Notes: generated by a model not told the origin, from the letters alone. A stretch of DNA of 64,000 bases from Lepraria neglecta (GCA_033220425.1 CM065646.1:4781501-4845500); one strand, 5' to 3'; positions 29,872 to 42,223 are shown, numbered from the stretch's first letter. Translations and numbers: made by a program.

Positions 29872-30599
29872 ATGGCAGGAATCTTCGGCGGCATCGCGAG
29901 CGCCTTTGCCGGCCCACTCATAGGCGGTCTCTTGGGTCCTCCACCCGCACCTCCTGCGCCCCCTCCAGCAGCGGCTCCACCGGCTCCACCACCATCAACC
30001 AACAACAATATAACAATCAGCAATCCCACTCCAGCTCCCGCTCCAGCGGCTCCCTCTCCAGCACTTGGTGGGCCTGGCTTAGGAATGGGTCCTGGCTCAG
30101 GATTCCAGCCTCGAATTGGGACCGTGATACCCCAAGGCCAGATTCAAAATGGTCCTCAGCAGAACGGCAGTTTCGGACAAGATCAGGATAGCCAGTACGG
30201 GCAAAATTACCAAGGAAACCAGGGCGGTTACGGCCAAGATCAAGGTGAGGAAGGCGGCTTCTCTCAGGGTCAGGACGACCAAAGCCAACAAGGGTTCCAA
30301 GGCAGCTTCGGCGAGAACCAGAATGGCGGATATGGCCAGAGCGTCATCTCCGAGGCTCAGGGCGGGTTTGGCCAGAACCAGAACCAGAGCCAGAGTCAGG
30401 GTCAGGGTCAGAATAGTTTTGGCCAAGGACAAGGACAATCTGGTCGGCGGACTCCTCTGGGGAAGACTCCTGCCCCGCAAGGCGCTCACCGGGGACTGGT
30501 AAGTTATAACAGCTTGATGCGATAGAAAGTTGCTTATGAGAATAGGTCGCCCCGAGTAAGGCACCGCTTCAGCGCGGTATTAAAAGTCATCCACGGTAG
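29872..30599 (+). CDS. Q/G-rich prion-like protein with a glycine-zipper N-terminus
   Basis: Exon 1 (29872-30498) and a short exon 2 (30546-30599) encode 226 residues. The intron has GTAAGT and AATAG; reading through it instead would add only nine codons. Residues 1-22 (MAGIFGGIASAFAGPLIGGL then LG) form a Gly/Ala hydrophobic segment with small-xxx-small spacing, plausible as a membrane-inserting helix. A Pro/Ala-rich linker follows, then about 110 residues of Gln, Gly, Asn and Ser repeats (GQDQ, GQNQ, FGQ), and a basic tail. The composition is that of prion-like, phase-separating domains. Function unknown. Its convergent neighbour is a second Q/G-rich gene. Confidence 0.8.
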
Positions 30600-31667
30600 A
30601 TCTGAGCGTGGGGTGCTTGAGATGATTGGGGTAGAAGGATATCAGCGGGCGTTTCTTGGGTTATTGGTTTTCGAAGTGCTTAGATTCGATTTGTGTTGTT
30701 CTAGCATAAAATGTGTCCCTATCATCCATCCCTTTCCTCTGCCTTAACATGAAATACCTTGACCCACTCGTATCGTATCCCCTCCCCCCATTCGTTATGC
30801 AAACAAACTCACCATTCTCAATCTCCCTTATCCCCGTAACTTTCAGTCGTAAGCACTATTCTCCATTTCAGCCACGCCAACGCCAACCCCAATACCCCGC
30901 TCCAGACACTTCTGCCCCTTCGGCTGCACTGCATATAAGATCCACTACAGCTTCTCTCCGAAGGTCTCTCCGAGGCAACAGTAAGCTTACAGCATTAACA
31001 TTAAGTAGCCCGGGTCCTGGGAGGCGTAGTCGCTTATCAGATATCAGATTAGTGTTTACTCGCTTAAGTGGAATGTAAGCCCTAACAAAGCGAAAGCAGT
31101 CAGCCATCCCATTACTTAAGCGTAAATTGGAGCTTATACCTGCCTTAAATTGACAACGCTCTTTAACGGTTTTATGATGTGGCTGCTGATAGCCCCGTGG
31201 GGTGAGGGCGTTGTTTAGTATTCAGTCGGTGAGATCGTGGCGAGGGCACTGTACGCTGGAGTGGGGTTGATTTCGAGTGAGTGCGATGGGATTTCGTTGT
31301 ATGAGGCAAATCTTTGGCAAGAGCGAAGGTATCATGAACAGGATCAGGAAATCAAGAGGCATGGCAAGATATCGTTGAAGGACCATTGATGAAGCAGAGC
31401 AATTCTATTATTCCACCACCGATCTACTACTCCCCCCTTTCTCCTCCCCACCCACCTCCCACCCCTCAACCACGTCACCCCCACAACCCCCAGCAGAACC
31501 ATATGCGCAGTAAACAGCAACGTCAAAAGCAACACCGTCGCCAAACTAAGTCCAAAAACCATCATCGCCCACGCAATAACCACCTGTCTAGCCGTCCATC
31601 CCTCTCCCTTAAAACGCTCAGAACGTATGAAGGTGAAGAGACGAAACAGGCCAAGCCTACGGAGCAG
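30600..31667. other. Convergent spacer with an open hydrophobic frame on the minus strand
   Basis: The plus strand shows no gene. On the minus strand the frame of the next Q-rich gene stays open after its TGA for another 107 codons (31667-31344), with two hydrophobic segments (WAMMVFGLSLATVLLLTLLF and the following AHMVLLGVVGVTW). This is discussed as a finding; it may be chance in a 3' UTR. Confidence 0.4.
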
Positions 31668-32382
31668 TCATGCTGTAGCGCTTTGGTCGTCGTCACCAGG
31701 GTAAGGCGCATCGGGAGCGAGACCGTGCTGGTTGGAGAGGGCGCCGAGAGCGTAGGTGCCGAGGTGGATGAAGGATTCCATGTGCTCTTTTGTGAAGCCG
31801 CCGGCGGCTGTTTTGGCTTGGTGGTACCTAAAGTTTCACTCGTTAATTTCCCTTTACTTTGGGGTTTTGACTGGTTATAATTGAATGTACGTACATAGCA
31901 TTGTGGTGGTTGGCATCCCATTTTCTGCTAGGTCCTGACTTCTGGCCCTGTTGCCCTTTGCTCATTTGGCCCCCTTTGCTTGGATCTGCCTTGGTCATGG
32001 CGTGTCTGGATGGCTTGTTCATTTGCTGGCCTTGGCCGTAGCCTTGCTGTTGGCCCTGGCCCATTTGAGAGGGATCTTGCTGCTGGCTTGGGTTGGCTTG
32101 ATCATCGCCACCGGCTGGGTAGCCATTGGACTGGGCCCCGTACTGGGACTGGGACGGGTCTTGCTGCTGGCTAGGGTCTTGCTGGCTAGGGTCTTGCTGG
32201 CTAGGGTTCTGCTGGCTAGGATCCTGTTGTTGTTGGTCATAGCCGCCCTGGCCTTGTTGTGCGCCGTATTGGGACTGGGAGGGATCTTGTTGGCTGGGGT
32301 TTTGCTGGCCGCCGTAGCCACCTTGACCGCCCTGACCGCCTTGAGCGCCGCCGTACTGTTGTTGTCCGCCGTATTGAGACAT
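31668..32382 (-). CDS. Gln-rich prion-like protein with QQDPSQ repeats
   Basis: Two exons (32382-31895, 31827-31668) give 215 residues. Residues 1-120 are low complexity: an opening MSQYGGQQQYGGAQ, then Gly/Gln blocks and about a dozen QQDPSQ/QQNPSQ/QSQYGAQ units. The second part is ordered and basic, with KSGPSRKWDANHHNAMYHQA, then a short helical region HMESFIHLGTYALGALS. The ordered C-terminus is spliced with canonical sites and looks conserved, so the gene is likely real and expressed. I do not recognise a named family. Prion-like N-terminal domains of this kind often drive condensates or serve as aggregation switches, but no such role is shown here. Confidence 0.8.
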
Positions 32383-33113
32383 TCTTTTTGAGAGTTGGGA
32401 TTGGAGGATCAGATGTTGTGCTAATGAGTTACGTGAAGTAGATCTTCTATGAGAAAGTGTTCTTGGTGGTGAAAGGTGGGCTGAAGAGTCCGTAGTGGAT
32501 AATCTATAAAGTCTGAGGCTCTGAGGTGAAGATGCAAGGAACTGACTTGGAGGTTCTTCTTTAAATGTAGAGAAATGGCTGAAATTCGACCAAGCTCTGA
32601 GGTTATAATGCTTGCCGGCGCGAGGGGCTTACTACGCACTTCCAGGAGATCGCTTTGGGATAGTGATCAGTCTTACCTACATGCTGACACTGCAAGCCAT
32701 CGGCTAAATTCTCGGTGGTGCCGCGAAGCTGAACCATAGTTACTCTCAGCTTACTCACCCGAAATGGGCATTAGTCGAACAAATGAAAACATAATGTGTT
32801 AGAACATGGTTCTAGATGCTAAGGTGGCTAAAAAAGCGCGAACGCGCATTTGAGTAAGCTTACCTGCAAGCCTACAACGCGCCGCCTGACATAAGCATCG
32901 CACAACGACCACTAATGCCGACGGTAGGAGCTTCTCCATGAAGTATAGTCGAATGGTCGACGGTACATCCGTGCCTATTTTCAGAGGCAGTGTTGAGTAA
33001 TGTCCTGGCGAATTCCTCTGGCCAAAGACGCCAATCTCGAATTTGACTACAATCCAAACTCTTCCTTCATTTTGTCTTTTTAGAATTCTAGGTGCACCAA
33101 GGATCAGTGAACT
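32383..33113. promoter_or_regulatory. Divergent promoter region
   Basis: 731 bp between the Gln-rich gene and the 1125-residue repeat-protein gene. No ORF of note. Confidence 0.4.
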
Positions 33114-36100
33114 ATGGAGCTTGCTACTCCTGTTGATTCACGAACCAAAGAGCCTTTCGCTATGGATGATCAGAGCTCTGTAACCAGCCACATCACTTAC
33201 CAAGCGACATTCGACGAGAAAGCAGACATCGAGTCTTCAGGAAGATCGACACCAAAGAACAGCCCAAGTGCCAAGGGCCCGAGAGACTCCTATGTCAGTG
33301 AGCGAGAATCCAGGACCTATGAGAAGAATAGTATTTCAGAACAACAGCAAGATTCGACCGAGAAGTCAGTTTTGGCCAACTTAATGCCAACGCCGAGAAA
33401 CAATGCCCGTGGGAGATCGAAGAGCCCTAGACCGACCGTCAGCGCCGAAACCAAGGCTCGATGGGCAATGTTAAAGTCACTGGCAGGCGTGTCCAAGGAA
33501 GAAGATGTACCTGAGACGGAGGCAGACGAAGAGAAGATTGACGTCAGTTCCGACCGTCAGCGCAGAGAACAACAATCGGAGAGCCGGGTTTTTAATGACA
33601 CAGAACAATTCGAGGGTGTGCCTAAAGACCTTCATGACACGTCCCGTGCTCAAGAGGCCGAACCCGAGCCTTCCAAAAATGCTGGACTCATCCCGCTTCA
33701 TCTTGGCGATAACTCCGATTCAGCGAGCGTGGAACGATACCTAGAGAGCCTGAAAAGAAACCCTCACATAGACAACCGAGGCCTTCAAGAAGGTCTCCAA
33801 GCGTCCAAAAGGCTATCGAGTGACTACACCAAAGTTCAGCTAAACAGGACGCGGAGCCGTGGGCGTAGTTCTGCAAAGGACTCAACTCCGAAAGCCGACC
33901 GTGTTCTTGAATCGGGTCTCGCAGCCAATGAGCGGGTCGCAAGAGGAGAAATTAGAACGGAAGGCCATGACCTCGAATATGGTCTCAGAGAGGCCAAAAT
34001 GGATATCGAAGGAGACTTCCACAAAGATTCTCGAAAAGCAGAGGCAGATTTGCATAAGCTCGGCCATCAAGACGTAGCTAAAGTCACTGAACACGGCGAA
34101 CGTGGTCTTGAAGGTGTTGCACGTTTTGTGGGCAGCGAGCTGCATGGCCCTGACGTCCGGCATGACACTCGGAGGGGCGAGCGGGATTTGAAGGAAGGCT
34201 TGCAAAAGCTGGAGGGTAACGAGGTGGTAAGGGACTTTCAAAAAGGCAGACATGATCTCGATGCTGGCTTTAAAGATGCCGAGAGAGCGGTTGAGAGCAT
34301 AATACCAGGCCTCAATGTTGGACAAGACATTCGGCGAGGCGAGCATGACTTGAAGGAAGGCCTTCAGGGGTTGGAAGGCGAAAGGCTGAGGCGAGATATC
34401 AAAAAAGGCACAATCGACCTGGAGCACGACATCAAAGGCGCTGAAAGGGCTGTCGAAAGGACATCGCCTGGCCATAATATCCTACAGGAGGTCCGGAGAG
34501 ACGATCATGATCTTGACGTTGGTTTCAAAGTTGCGGAGGAGGCTGTAGAGGGAATGTTGAACGGCTCTAACCTTCGACAAGATCTTCGAAGAGGCGAGCA
34601 TGAGCTGGGAGCCGGCATTAACAGCATCGTAAAGAGCGCAGAAGACATGTTGCCTGGTTTCAATATCGAAAGAGACATTCGAGAAGGCGAGCATGTTCTG
34701 AAAGATGGCCTGCTCGGAGAAGTGAGAAAGGTCGAAAACATGTTGCCTGGCCATGATTTATATCGAGACATCAGCAGGGCCGAACGGGAATTAACGAACA
34801 GTCTCCACGATGGTGTAAAATTAGCCGAACGAGAAGGCCGCACATTTGAAGATAATGGTCTGCGACAGGAATTAGGAAGAGATGGTCGATCAATCGAGCA
34901 TAGCTTAGGAAGTTTAGGTAGATCAGCGCTGGGCCAAGTTCGAAAGGATGACCAGATCCTAGGCAGAGAGGCTCGAGGAATAGGTCACCCCGCTGAGAAC
35001 ATGGCAAAGGACGTGAGAGGATTCGCTAACGAGGGTGTTCGAAAGGGCGAAAATGCTATCAATCAGGCTACGAAAGCGGTACCAGACTTGAGATCATCGA
35101 ACAATCGGGAAATGCAGGACCGTGAGAGAGCTGGACGCAATGCGCCTTCCAAATGGTCAAACGTTCCAGCCGCTGGCCATAACTTTGGTCAACCTTCTGC
35201 CAGCAATCTCCCGATGAATACCAGCCAACCTAGCATGTCTCACCCACTAGGCTTGCCTGCACAGCATTCGAACCCAGGTGTTCGCAGAGCTGACGAAAGA
35301 GGCGACAACCAGCTTCAGGATCACAGAATCAGCCCTTTGCCTTCTCATCAATCTCCCAATCACATGATGGCGCAGCCTGGCCAGGCTCGACCGCCCACAA
35401 AGACTCAGCAACTACCTCCATCACCATTTCCAGCAGCCTCGCGTGCTCCTTTTTCGGCTGCGAACGAGAGCGCTCGAAGACACATGCCAACCATACCGAA
35501 CCAAAGTCGAGATCCAGGTCAGAGGAGCCAGATACCGACCCAGGGCACGATTGGGCATACTCAGCCTCTAAGACCGAACGATGTCAGGCCTGGCCCCGAC
35601 CAACCGGCTGTTCGACCAGTAGGATCCAATACTTTCCGGCCTCCTCAGCAGAGGCGTGGCGAGGGTTCCATCGAAAATCAAAACTCTGCGTCATCGCCAG
35701 CGAACCCACATGGTGACAGGCACCAGTCCTCGTCGAATGATCAGCCACCTCAGCTACGGCAGCCTAGTGGACTCACTCCATCTACATCGAAAGCTCAAGC
35801 TCCGAACGAAACCCCTCCTCCTCATGTTGATCCTCGAAACGCTGCGTCTCAACACCGTCAAGATGCCCCAAAGCCAGGGCATACTAACGAGCAACAATTC
35901 AATAGAGCCCTCCAACAACAAGCAGTAAAGCCCAGCGAGAACGTACAACAATTTGGGCAAAAGGACTCAGCTCATTTTAGTCAAGAAAACCATAGGTCAC
36001 AGGCTGAGTTGCGTAATAGCGAGCAACGGGAGCAGCAAACGAACAGTGCAGAGCATCTAGGAAATCGACAAGAGGTGCTAAAACATAATCAAAAAGAAGG

Positions 36101-36564
36101 AAACATGAAGGAAGCTCAACGCCCTTCGACTCAGAAGCAGGCCCCACCACTCGAACAGAACTCCACTCTTCGCGCACCTCAGGTCCAGAAGCAACAAGCT
36201 AAGCCTCCTTGCAGGCATGAAGCACACGAAGCCAATGCATGCCCTCATCGAGAACAAGGCAATGCAACGGTGAAGCGACAGCAGATGACAGCAGAGCCTC
36301 CAAGCGCCGTCAGTGGTCCGCAACAGATGCTTAACATCTTCAAGGCCCGCAGTGATGCGTCAATAGACGCGGCAGGAGGATGCCCCGGATTTACAGATCG
36401 TGAGTCTGCTTGGCTGCCAATTGAGTATTTAGCGGATCGGAACGTCTAGCTGACTCGCGTGTGACAATTTAGAAATGATCCAGTTGCTTTGCACTATGGC
36501 GCAAGACGCCTTGCCGGAGGTAGAACGCAGACTAGGCGAGAATCAGAAGCAAGCAGGCCGCTGA
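33114..36564 (+). CDS. Large disordered protein with about 35-residue helical repeats (1125 aa)
   Basis: Exon 1 (33114-36399) and exon 2 (36473-36564) with a 73-nt intron (GTGAGT, CTGAC branch site, TTTAG). Splicing replaces a 16-codon read-through tail with 31 residues ending in EVERRLGENQKQAGR. The N-terminal 220 residues are charged and Ser-rich. Roughly residues 270-575 hold six to eight imperfect units of about 35 residues around DIRRGEHDLKEGLQ and AERAVExMLPGxN, probably long amphipathic helices. The C-terminal half is rich in Pro, Gln, Ser and His and likely disordered, with a few Cys/His near the end (PPCRHEAHEANACPHRE). An internal ATG 16 codons in (MDDQSSV) is an alternative start. 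I do not know the family. Confidence 0.75.
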
Positions 36565-37502
36565 GCTTGAGAGGCTTCGCGGAATCTTGCAGAGCAGGGC
36601 CTAAATAGAAGAACTGGTGGCAGGACCCTAGGAAGACTCCATATAAAGTGACCATTTGAGAAATCGGTCTCAACTCACAGCTTCATCCGGCCATGCCAGA
36701 GGAAAGCTGGGATCTGCGGGTACGACCAGCCGCCGCGTGCGTGCAATATGGTATGCCTGCCTGTACGACACATGCCGACTGATTGTGACACGACGTTGAA
36801 ACGAAGGCCTCGTGGCTCCATAAGCGTGGACGATGGCCAGATATTTCCGTGGCTAACAGCTTACTAAAACGTTTGTTTGGTTGCTTCCCGACTTTTGCGG
36901 GAATCTTTTGAGGGGATTCTACCGGGAAGTCTGGGTGGCCAATAGAGAGAGTTATTATAATTAAGCGGGGTCGTTGATGATTGCATCGTGTACCGTATGT
37001 CGTGGGCTGTTGCTCGATCCAGACTGGACAGATGCGAGCAAGCGTCATTGGAGCCACACCGTATCTGCAGGCGCACATTCAAGTATGAAGTTTTATAGCG
37101 TTTGGCGTATGCGAGCTTGCTAGTCCTCTTTCATTAGACGCAATGACGATGATTGAGTACACCACATTGGACGTGCTGTCGTCCTGCAATGATTAACGAG
37201 CCTATCGAGAGAGCCGCTTGAGTAGAGTAGATCTTGAAGATCTTGAACCATACTAATTACGTAGCTATCTGTAGTTATTGCAAATTGTGAGAAGAATGCA
37301 CCGCGTTGCCAATGAAGATTCGAGAAGTGCCTGAGTAGTGGCTACAGGTCAATCTTTAGGGAGCACTTTTTAGGGTTTCGGGCAATCTTCGATCCTATTG
37401 GCCGCCAAGCGAGGTCACTATTTATGTACAAACGGCCCGCGTCTTCAAGCCCTGAAGGTCGCGCGCTGAGCAGACTGCACTTGGCTCTCAGGCAATGCGC
37501 AT
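36565..37502. other. Spacer between the repeat protein and GCP3
   Basis: 938 bp without a supported gene; overlapping small ORFs on the minus strand have no domain. Confidence 0.45.
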
Positions 37503-40463
37503 ATGGGTGATGAAAAGGCCCAGCGCCTTGACGACGCGTTGTCGTCTCTTGTCGATATACTGATACCCATTTCACCTGACAAAGATGAAGCCACAGCAGA
37601 CGAGAGGCATGACGATGCCCTAGACTTGGCCAGGAGCATCATTGAGGGGTATGTCCTTCTCTACAGCTCGCACAAAAGTCGCTGACATGACGTATAGCCA
37701 TGACAGTCCCGCCGTTGTATCAGACGTCAATCACGCCGCCGACTTAATCAAGAAGAAGTGTGAGTGGCTTTCCCAGACATGCCCCGCTTCAATACAGTAA
37801 AGCTGATAGATCAAGTGCTGCGCGAGAATGACTCGCCGGATAAAGCCGTCCAATTCTCCAACCTCTATGCCCGCCTTCTTACCCAGCCAGTGCTCTCCCA
37901 GAAATGGTCAATTCTCTATCTCCTCCACCAGCTAGGAGATTCGAACCTCGAAGATGACGACCCCACACCAGATACAGTCCGACGTCCAGACAGTCGAGGC
38001 GCAGGATTGGGGAGTCCAGGGGATGGCCAAGTCTTCAAGGACGCGTTCGCTTCAGCTGGACTTCCTCGTCTACCACTCCAAAAGACCCAACCAAAACCCA
38101 GATCAGGCAGTGAAGCACCTACCGAACGAAGGATCCAAACAAGGGCTAGTAAGAAGCCGGAGACTGCTCAAGATGGCGACACAGAAACGGAGAACATCAA
38201 CGCCGCTGGTCCCACGGAATCTGCTCTCTTGCGCGATCTTCCATTCACCCTCCAGGGCTTGTCATCAACCAATTTACATTTTTCTTCCCTTACGACGCTT
38301 GACCTCCCACCAACTCTACCTCTACCGATCGTGTCGTTACTTCATACATTAGCAGAGCCTTCGCTGTTATACAGGAGCCTTTCTAAGTTTGTAGAGTCTC
38401 GTAATGAGGGGCTGATCGGACAGAGCTTGCGTTCCGCGATTGGCAGCGAATTACGGTCATATCTTGGTCTAATTGCTACATTAGAAGGTGAGATCCGACG
38501 AGCAATTACATCTCTGGACGTCAATGAGGCACAAGGCCGAGTCGGAAAGGCAGGCGTTACGCTCAAGAGATGTGTCATTTGGACAAGGGAAGCTACTATG
38601 GGATTACGATTAATGAGTTTAATGGTTGACGAGTCTACAAGCAGAAAAGGTGGCCAGCTCATCTCTATGATTCATCGATTCTCGACTTCTCACGGTGATC
38701 CTTTTGTTGGCGCTTTTGCAGAGCGCATGCTATCTCATGTGACACGACCCTTTTACGACATGCTACGCCAATGGATTTATGACGGAGAGCTGTCTGATCC
38801 TTACCATGAATTCTTTGTCATTGAGCAGGACTCTCATGATAGTGCCGAGGATCCTCGAAGACCTCCTGCAACGAGCGTATGGGAAGAGAAATACAAGCTG
38901 GATGAAGGAATGATTCCCAGCATCGTGACCGAGGAGTTTGCGAGGAAAGTGTTTCTCATCGGAAAGAGCTTGAACTTCATTCGCTACGGCTGTGGCGATT
39001 CCGCTTGGGTAGAAGCTTACTGTAAGGAGGCTTCGAGAGAGCTGCGGTATGGGGACACTGCTACGCTTGAGACTTCCATCGACAAGGCATACAAAGCCAC
39101 CATGGCCCGCCTTATATACCTAATAGACGACAAGTTCCAGCTGTTCAAGCATCTTAACGCTTTGAAGAGATACCTCCTCCTTGGCCAAGGCGACTTCATC
39201 GCTCTCCTAATGGAATCGCTCTCTACGAACTTGGACAGGCCGGCCGGTAGTCAATATCGACATACCTTGACTGCGCAATTGGAGCACGCCATCCGGGGTT
39301 CGAATGCTCAATTCGACTCTCCCGACATCCTGCGTCGCCTCGATGCCAGGCTTACGGAAATGGAAAAAGGAGACACAGGCTGGGACGTCTTCACCCTCGA
39401 GTACAAAGTCGACGCTCCAGTAGACGTCATTATCACACCCTGGGCCAACCGCCAGTACCTCAAAATCTTCAACCTCCTCTGGCGTGTCAAGCGCGTTGAA
39501 TTCGCCCTCGGCAGCACCTGGCGACGCTGCATGACGGGCGCCCGTGGCGTCCTAGCCGTCGTCGACGCAAAAATGAGCAGAGACTGGAAAACAGCCCGCT
39601 GTGCCATAGCAGAGATGATCCACTTCGTCAACCAACTCCAATACTACATCCTGTTCGAAGTCATTGAAGCCTCCTGGGACCAGCTACACTCCACCATCCA
39701 TAAACAAGACTGTACACTTGACGATCTCATCGAAGCACACACTAAATACCTCAAAGCTATCACGCATAAAGGTCTCCTAGGCTCAACGCGCCACAATAGT
39801 ACCACAGGCCACCGCGAAGATGTATTCACCACCCAACTGCACGAGCTTTTGAAAATCATGCTCGCCTACAAAGAAGCAGTAGATGGCCTCTACTCCTTCT
39901 CCGTCGCAGAGTTCACCCGCCGTCAAGAACTCTCCGCGAAAATTGAAACACGCACCGCACAAGGAAAATGGGGCCTAACAGAAAAAGACGAAGAAGATCT
40001 CAACTTGCCCAACCCCTTCTACAAAAACCAATCTTCCAACCAAGCAGGGGGCTCTGACTCCCCCTTCCCCATTTCCGGCCTTACCCTCACCGCAAACAAC
40101 GACGACGCTATGCTCCCGGCCCTGCGTAAACGCCTCACAGACCTCTCCGCAGATTTCAAAACGCGGGTTAATAATTTATTGGGCGATTTGATCGTGCAAC
40201 CGGATGTGGATATGAAGTTTCTCGCTGTGGTGATGAATTTCAATGATGTTTATACGCCGAGGAAGAGGCGGAGGGAAGGGCATAGGGGCGAGAAGAAGAC
40301 GCCTGGGCAGGGTGGGGAAATGAGCAAGGCGGCGAGTAGGACTGTTTCTGCTGCTGAACAGACTGGGAAGGGGAAGGAGAAGGAGAATGGGAAGCCTGGT
40401 GGTGGTGGTGGGGCGATTGGGGCGGCGACGAAGATGGCTGAGAAGAAGGTGCCTATGAAATGA
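37503..40463 (+). CDS. Gamma-tubulin complex component 3 (GCP3/Spc98/Alp6)
   Basis: Three exons (37503-37648, 37698-37759, 37798-40463) give 957 residues, the usual size of fungal GCP3. The N-terminal 100 residues hold the helical region that binds partner microproteins (LIDQVLRENDSPDKAVQFSN and LYARLLTQPVL). The GRIP1 domain begins near residue 210 with LLRDLPFTLQGLSS and PIVSLLHTLAEPSLLYRSLS; it includes FVIEQD and MIPSIVTEEFARKVFLIGKS. GRIP2 follows with YLLLGQGDFIALLMES and VDVIITPWANRQYLKIFNLL. GCP3 joins GCP2 and gamma-tubulin in the small complex that nucleates microtubules at the spindle pole body. The C-terminus is a basic, Gly-rich tail. Only 170 bp separate it from the convergent WKF gene. 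Confidence 0.94.
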
Positions 40464-40633
40464 GAGGTATGGATTTAAATGTTCGGCGTTGAGGACAAAG
40501 GGAGGAGGGTTTGGATGGTCTGTTAGGTGTCTGGCGCAGGGTGCAGGACGTACGATGCGCGTCCTAGGGAGATCTCGTCAACGTCACGTGAATCGTATCG
40601 TGCAAATGTTGCTAATGCTTTGATTGAGATTTC

Positions 40634-42223
40634 TTATTCCGATTCCGAATCCTCGCTTGAGCCACTCTCTGAATGGGAATCAGAGTCAGAGCCTGAGCTC
40701 GACGTCTGCCCATCATTCGATATCACCTTGCCGTTCACTTGCTTCCCCGCAGCTGGCTTATGCCCCTCCTCCTCGCTCTCCTCACTGCTACTACTGCTGC
40801 TACTCTCACTACTACTCTCATCATCCGGCACGCCCGTCCTCCTCTTCCTCTTCCGCTTTCTCTTCGCCTGGCCCTCATTGCCACCAATCTTGCCATTCAT
40901 CTTTTGCACTCCAATAGGCCCATTAGCTTGCTTGACCCCAGCTCCCTCGTCCCCAAACACGATCTTCTCCCCCTGACTCGCCCTCGCTATCCCACCTGCA
41001 CTGATTTCTTCGACTCCACCCATTCCTCTGCCCCTGCCTCTAGGAAATTCTGGTTCTCCACCACCACCACCACTATCTTTCTTGGGAAGAGCTTGCTGTG
41101 GCAGCGCAACCTTATCTTCAACAACCTCCTCATCCTCGCCAACACCCCACAGCACGACCTCTGCCCTCCTCCTCTTCCTCAATCGTTCCTCCCACTCCGC
41201 TTTCTCCCCACCCAACTCCCATTCCCGCTCTTCCTTCTCCTCTTCCTTGGCTCTCAGCCTCTCCTTAACCCTCTTAACAGCCGCTTCGTAATCCCTTTTC
41301 TTCCTCTCCTTACATTGTTCATACGTCTCATTATCCATCTTTTCGGCGTCTGTTGGTTCAGCAGCGAGCCAATCTTCGTCTTCTGAGCGTATAGCGAGCG
41401 CTTGTTTGCGGATGCGAGAGCGGGCCGACGTCCCTTGGAGTCCGTGGAGATATGATAGGAGTGCTGGATCGTGGGTGGATGGGATGTGAGTGAGGGAGAA
41501 GAGGTGTTTAAGCAGATGATTTTGGTGGGGTTTGGAAAATTTCCAGGTGGTGGGGGTGGTGTAGTGGGTTGTGAGGTATGTTAGAGCTGGATGTTCTAAA
41601 TGTGGTTCGGAGGTTTGTGAAGTTTGTGCCGGTTTGCCTTTTGTCTTCTTTTTCTGTTTAGGTTTCTTGGGTTTCGCTTTCGAGTCTGAGGGCGATGGTG
41701 AGGATTTCGTGATTTCTGAGGTTGGAGAGTCTGGGATAGTGACGGTTGGAGGTGTAATCGTTTTCAGAGCTGGGCTGATGGATGAAGGGTCGAAGAACGG
41801 ATCGTTAGCTAATTGGGTGGAGTACCAAGTCTTGTAGAGCTGTTTGACGCTATCGCCGTCTTCGGTTTTGGTCTCTGGGGTGAATGCTACGGACTTGCGT
41901 TTGTTAACTGGCGTAGCTTCGATTGCTGAAGGAGAAGACTCCTTAAATTCTGAGGGAGTAGCTATAGTAGACTCGCCATTGACTGATTCAGAAGGTCCGT
42001 GTTTGTGTGACTTAGATTTCTTGGGCTTCTTTGTGGGCCTGTCCATAGCTGAAGACTCGGCCGTGAATTCACTCTCGGCAGGCACCTTTCTCTTCTGGAT
42101 TTTGGAAGTCTCATGCTGGCCCCCATGGAGGTCTTCCGGCTCTTCTTTGGCGTACTTGAGCTTCAAGCCTAATTTCTTCCACGCGGGTATATGTTTTGGA
42201 GCAGGCTCCATCATGGGAGCCAT
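40634..42223 (-). CDS. WKF-domain protein (C7orf50-like)
   Basis: Single exon, 529 residues. A lysine-rich N-terminal part with several basic, nuclear-localisation-like clusters (RPTKKPKKSKSHKHG; KPKKPKQKKKTKGKP) precedes the WKF domain at about residues 210-275 (ALTYLTTHYTTPTTWKFSKP, then HQNHLLKHLF). The domain is known from human C7orf50, a nucleolar protein linked to ribosome biogenesis. After it come a long Arg/Glu/Lys helix (about 300-350) and a C-terminal tail of Ser and acidic residues, typical of nucleolar proteins. The molecular role is unknown. Confidence 0.85.
   Translation of the reverse strand: MAPMMEPAPKHIPAWKKLGLKLKYAKEEPEDLHGGQHETSKIQKRKVPAESEFTAESSAMDRPTKKPKKSKSHKHGPSESVNGESTIATPSEFKESSPSAIEATPVNKRKSVAFTPETKTEDGDSVKQLYKTWYSTQLANDPFFDPSSISPALKTITPPTVTIPDSPTSEITKSSPSPSDSKAKPKKPKQKKKTKGKPAQTSQTSEPHLEHPALTYLTTHYTTPTTWKFSKPHQNHLLKHLFSLTHIPSTHDPALLSYLHGLQGTSARSRIRKQALAIRSEDEDWLAAEPTDAEKMDNETYEQCKERKKRDYEAAVKRVKERLRAKEEEKEEREWELGGEKAEWEERLRKRRRAEVVLWGVGEDEEVVEDKVALPQQALPKKDSGGGGGEPEFPRGRGRGMGGVEEISAGGIARASQGEKIVFGDEGAGVKQANGPIGVQKMNGKIGGNEGQAKRKRKRKRRTGVPDDESSSESSSSSSSEESEEEGHKPAAGKQVNGKVISNDGQTSSSGSDSDSHSESGSSEDSESE

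Noticed and set aside
31951-32391. Leu/Ala-rich hydrophobic ORF on the plus strand
   Set aside because: It is the antisense of the QQDPSQ repeats of the Gln-rich gene; hydrophobicity comes from reading Gln/Gly codons backwards.
41082-41386. Plus-strand ORFs rich in Ser, Leu and Thr
   Set aside because: Antisense of the Arg/Glu/Lys helix of the WKF-domain protein.
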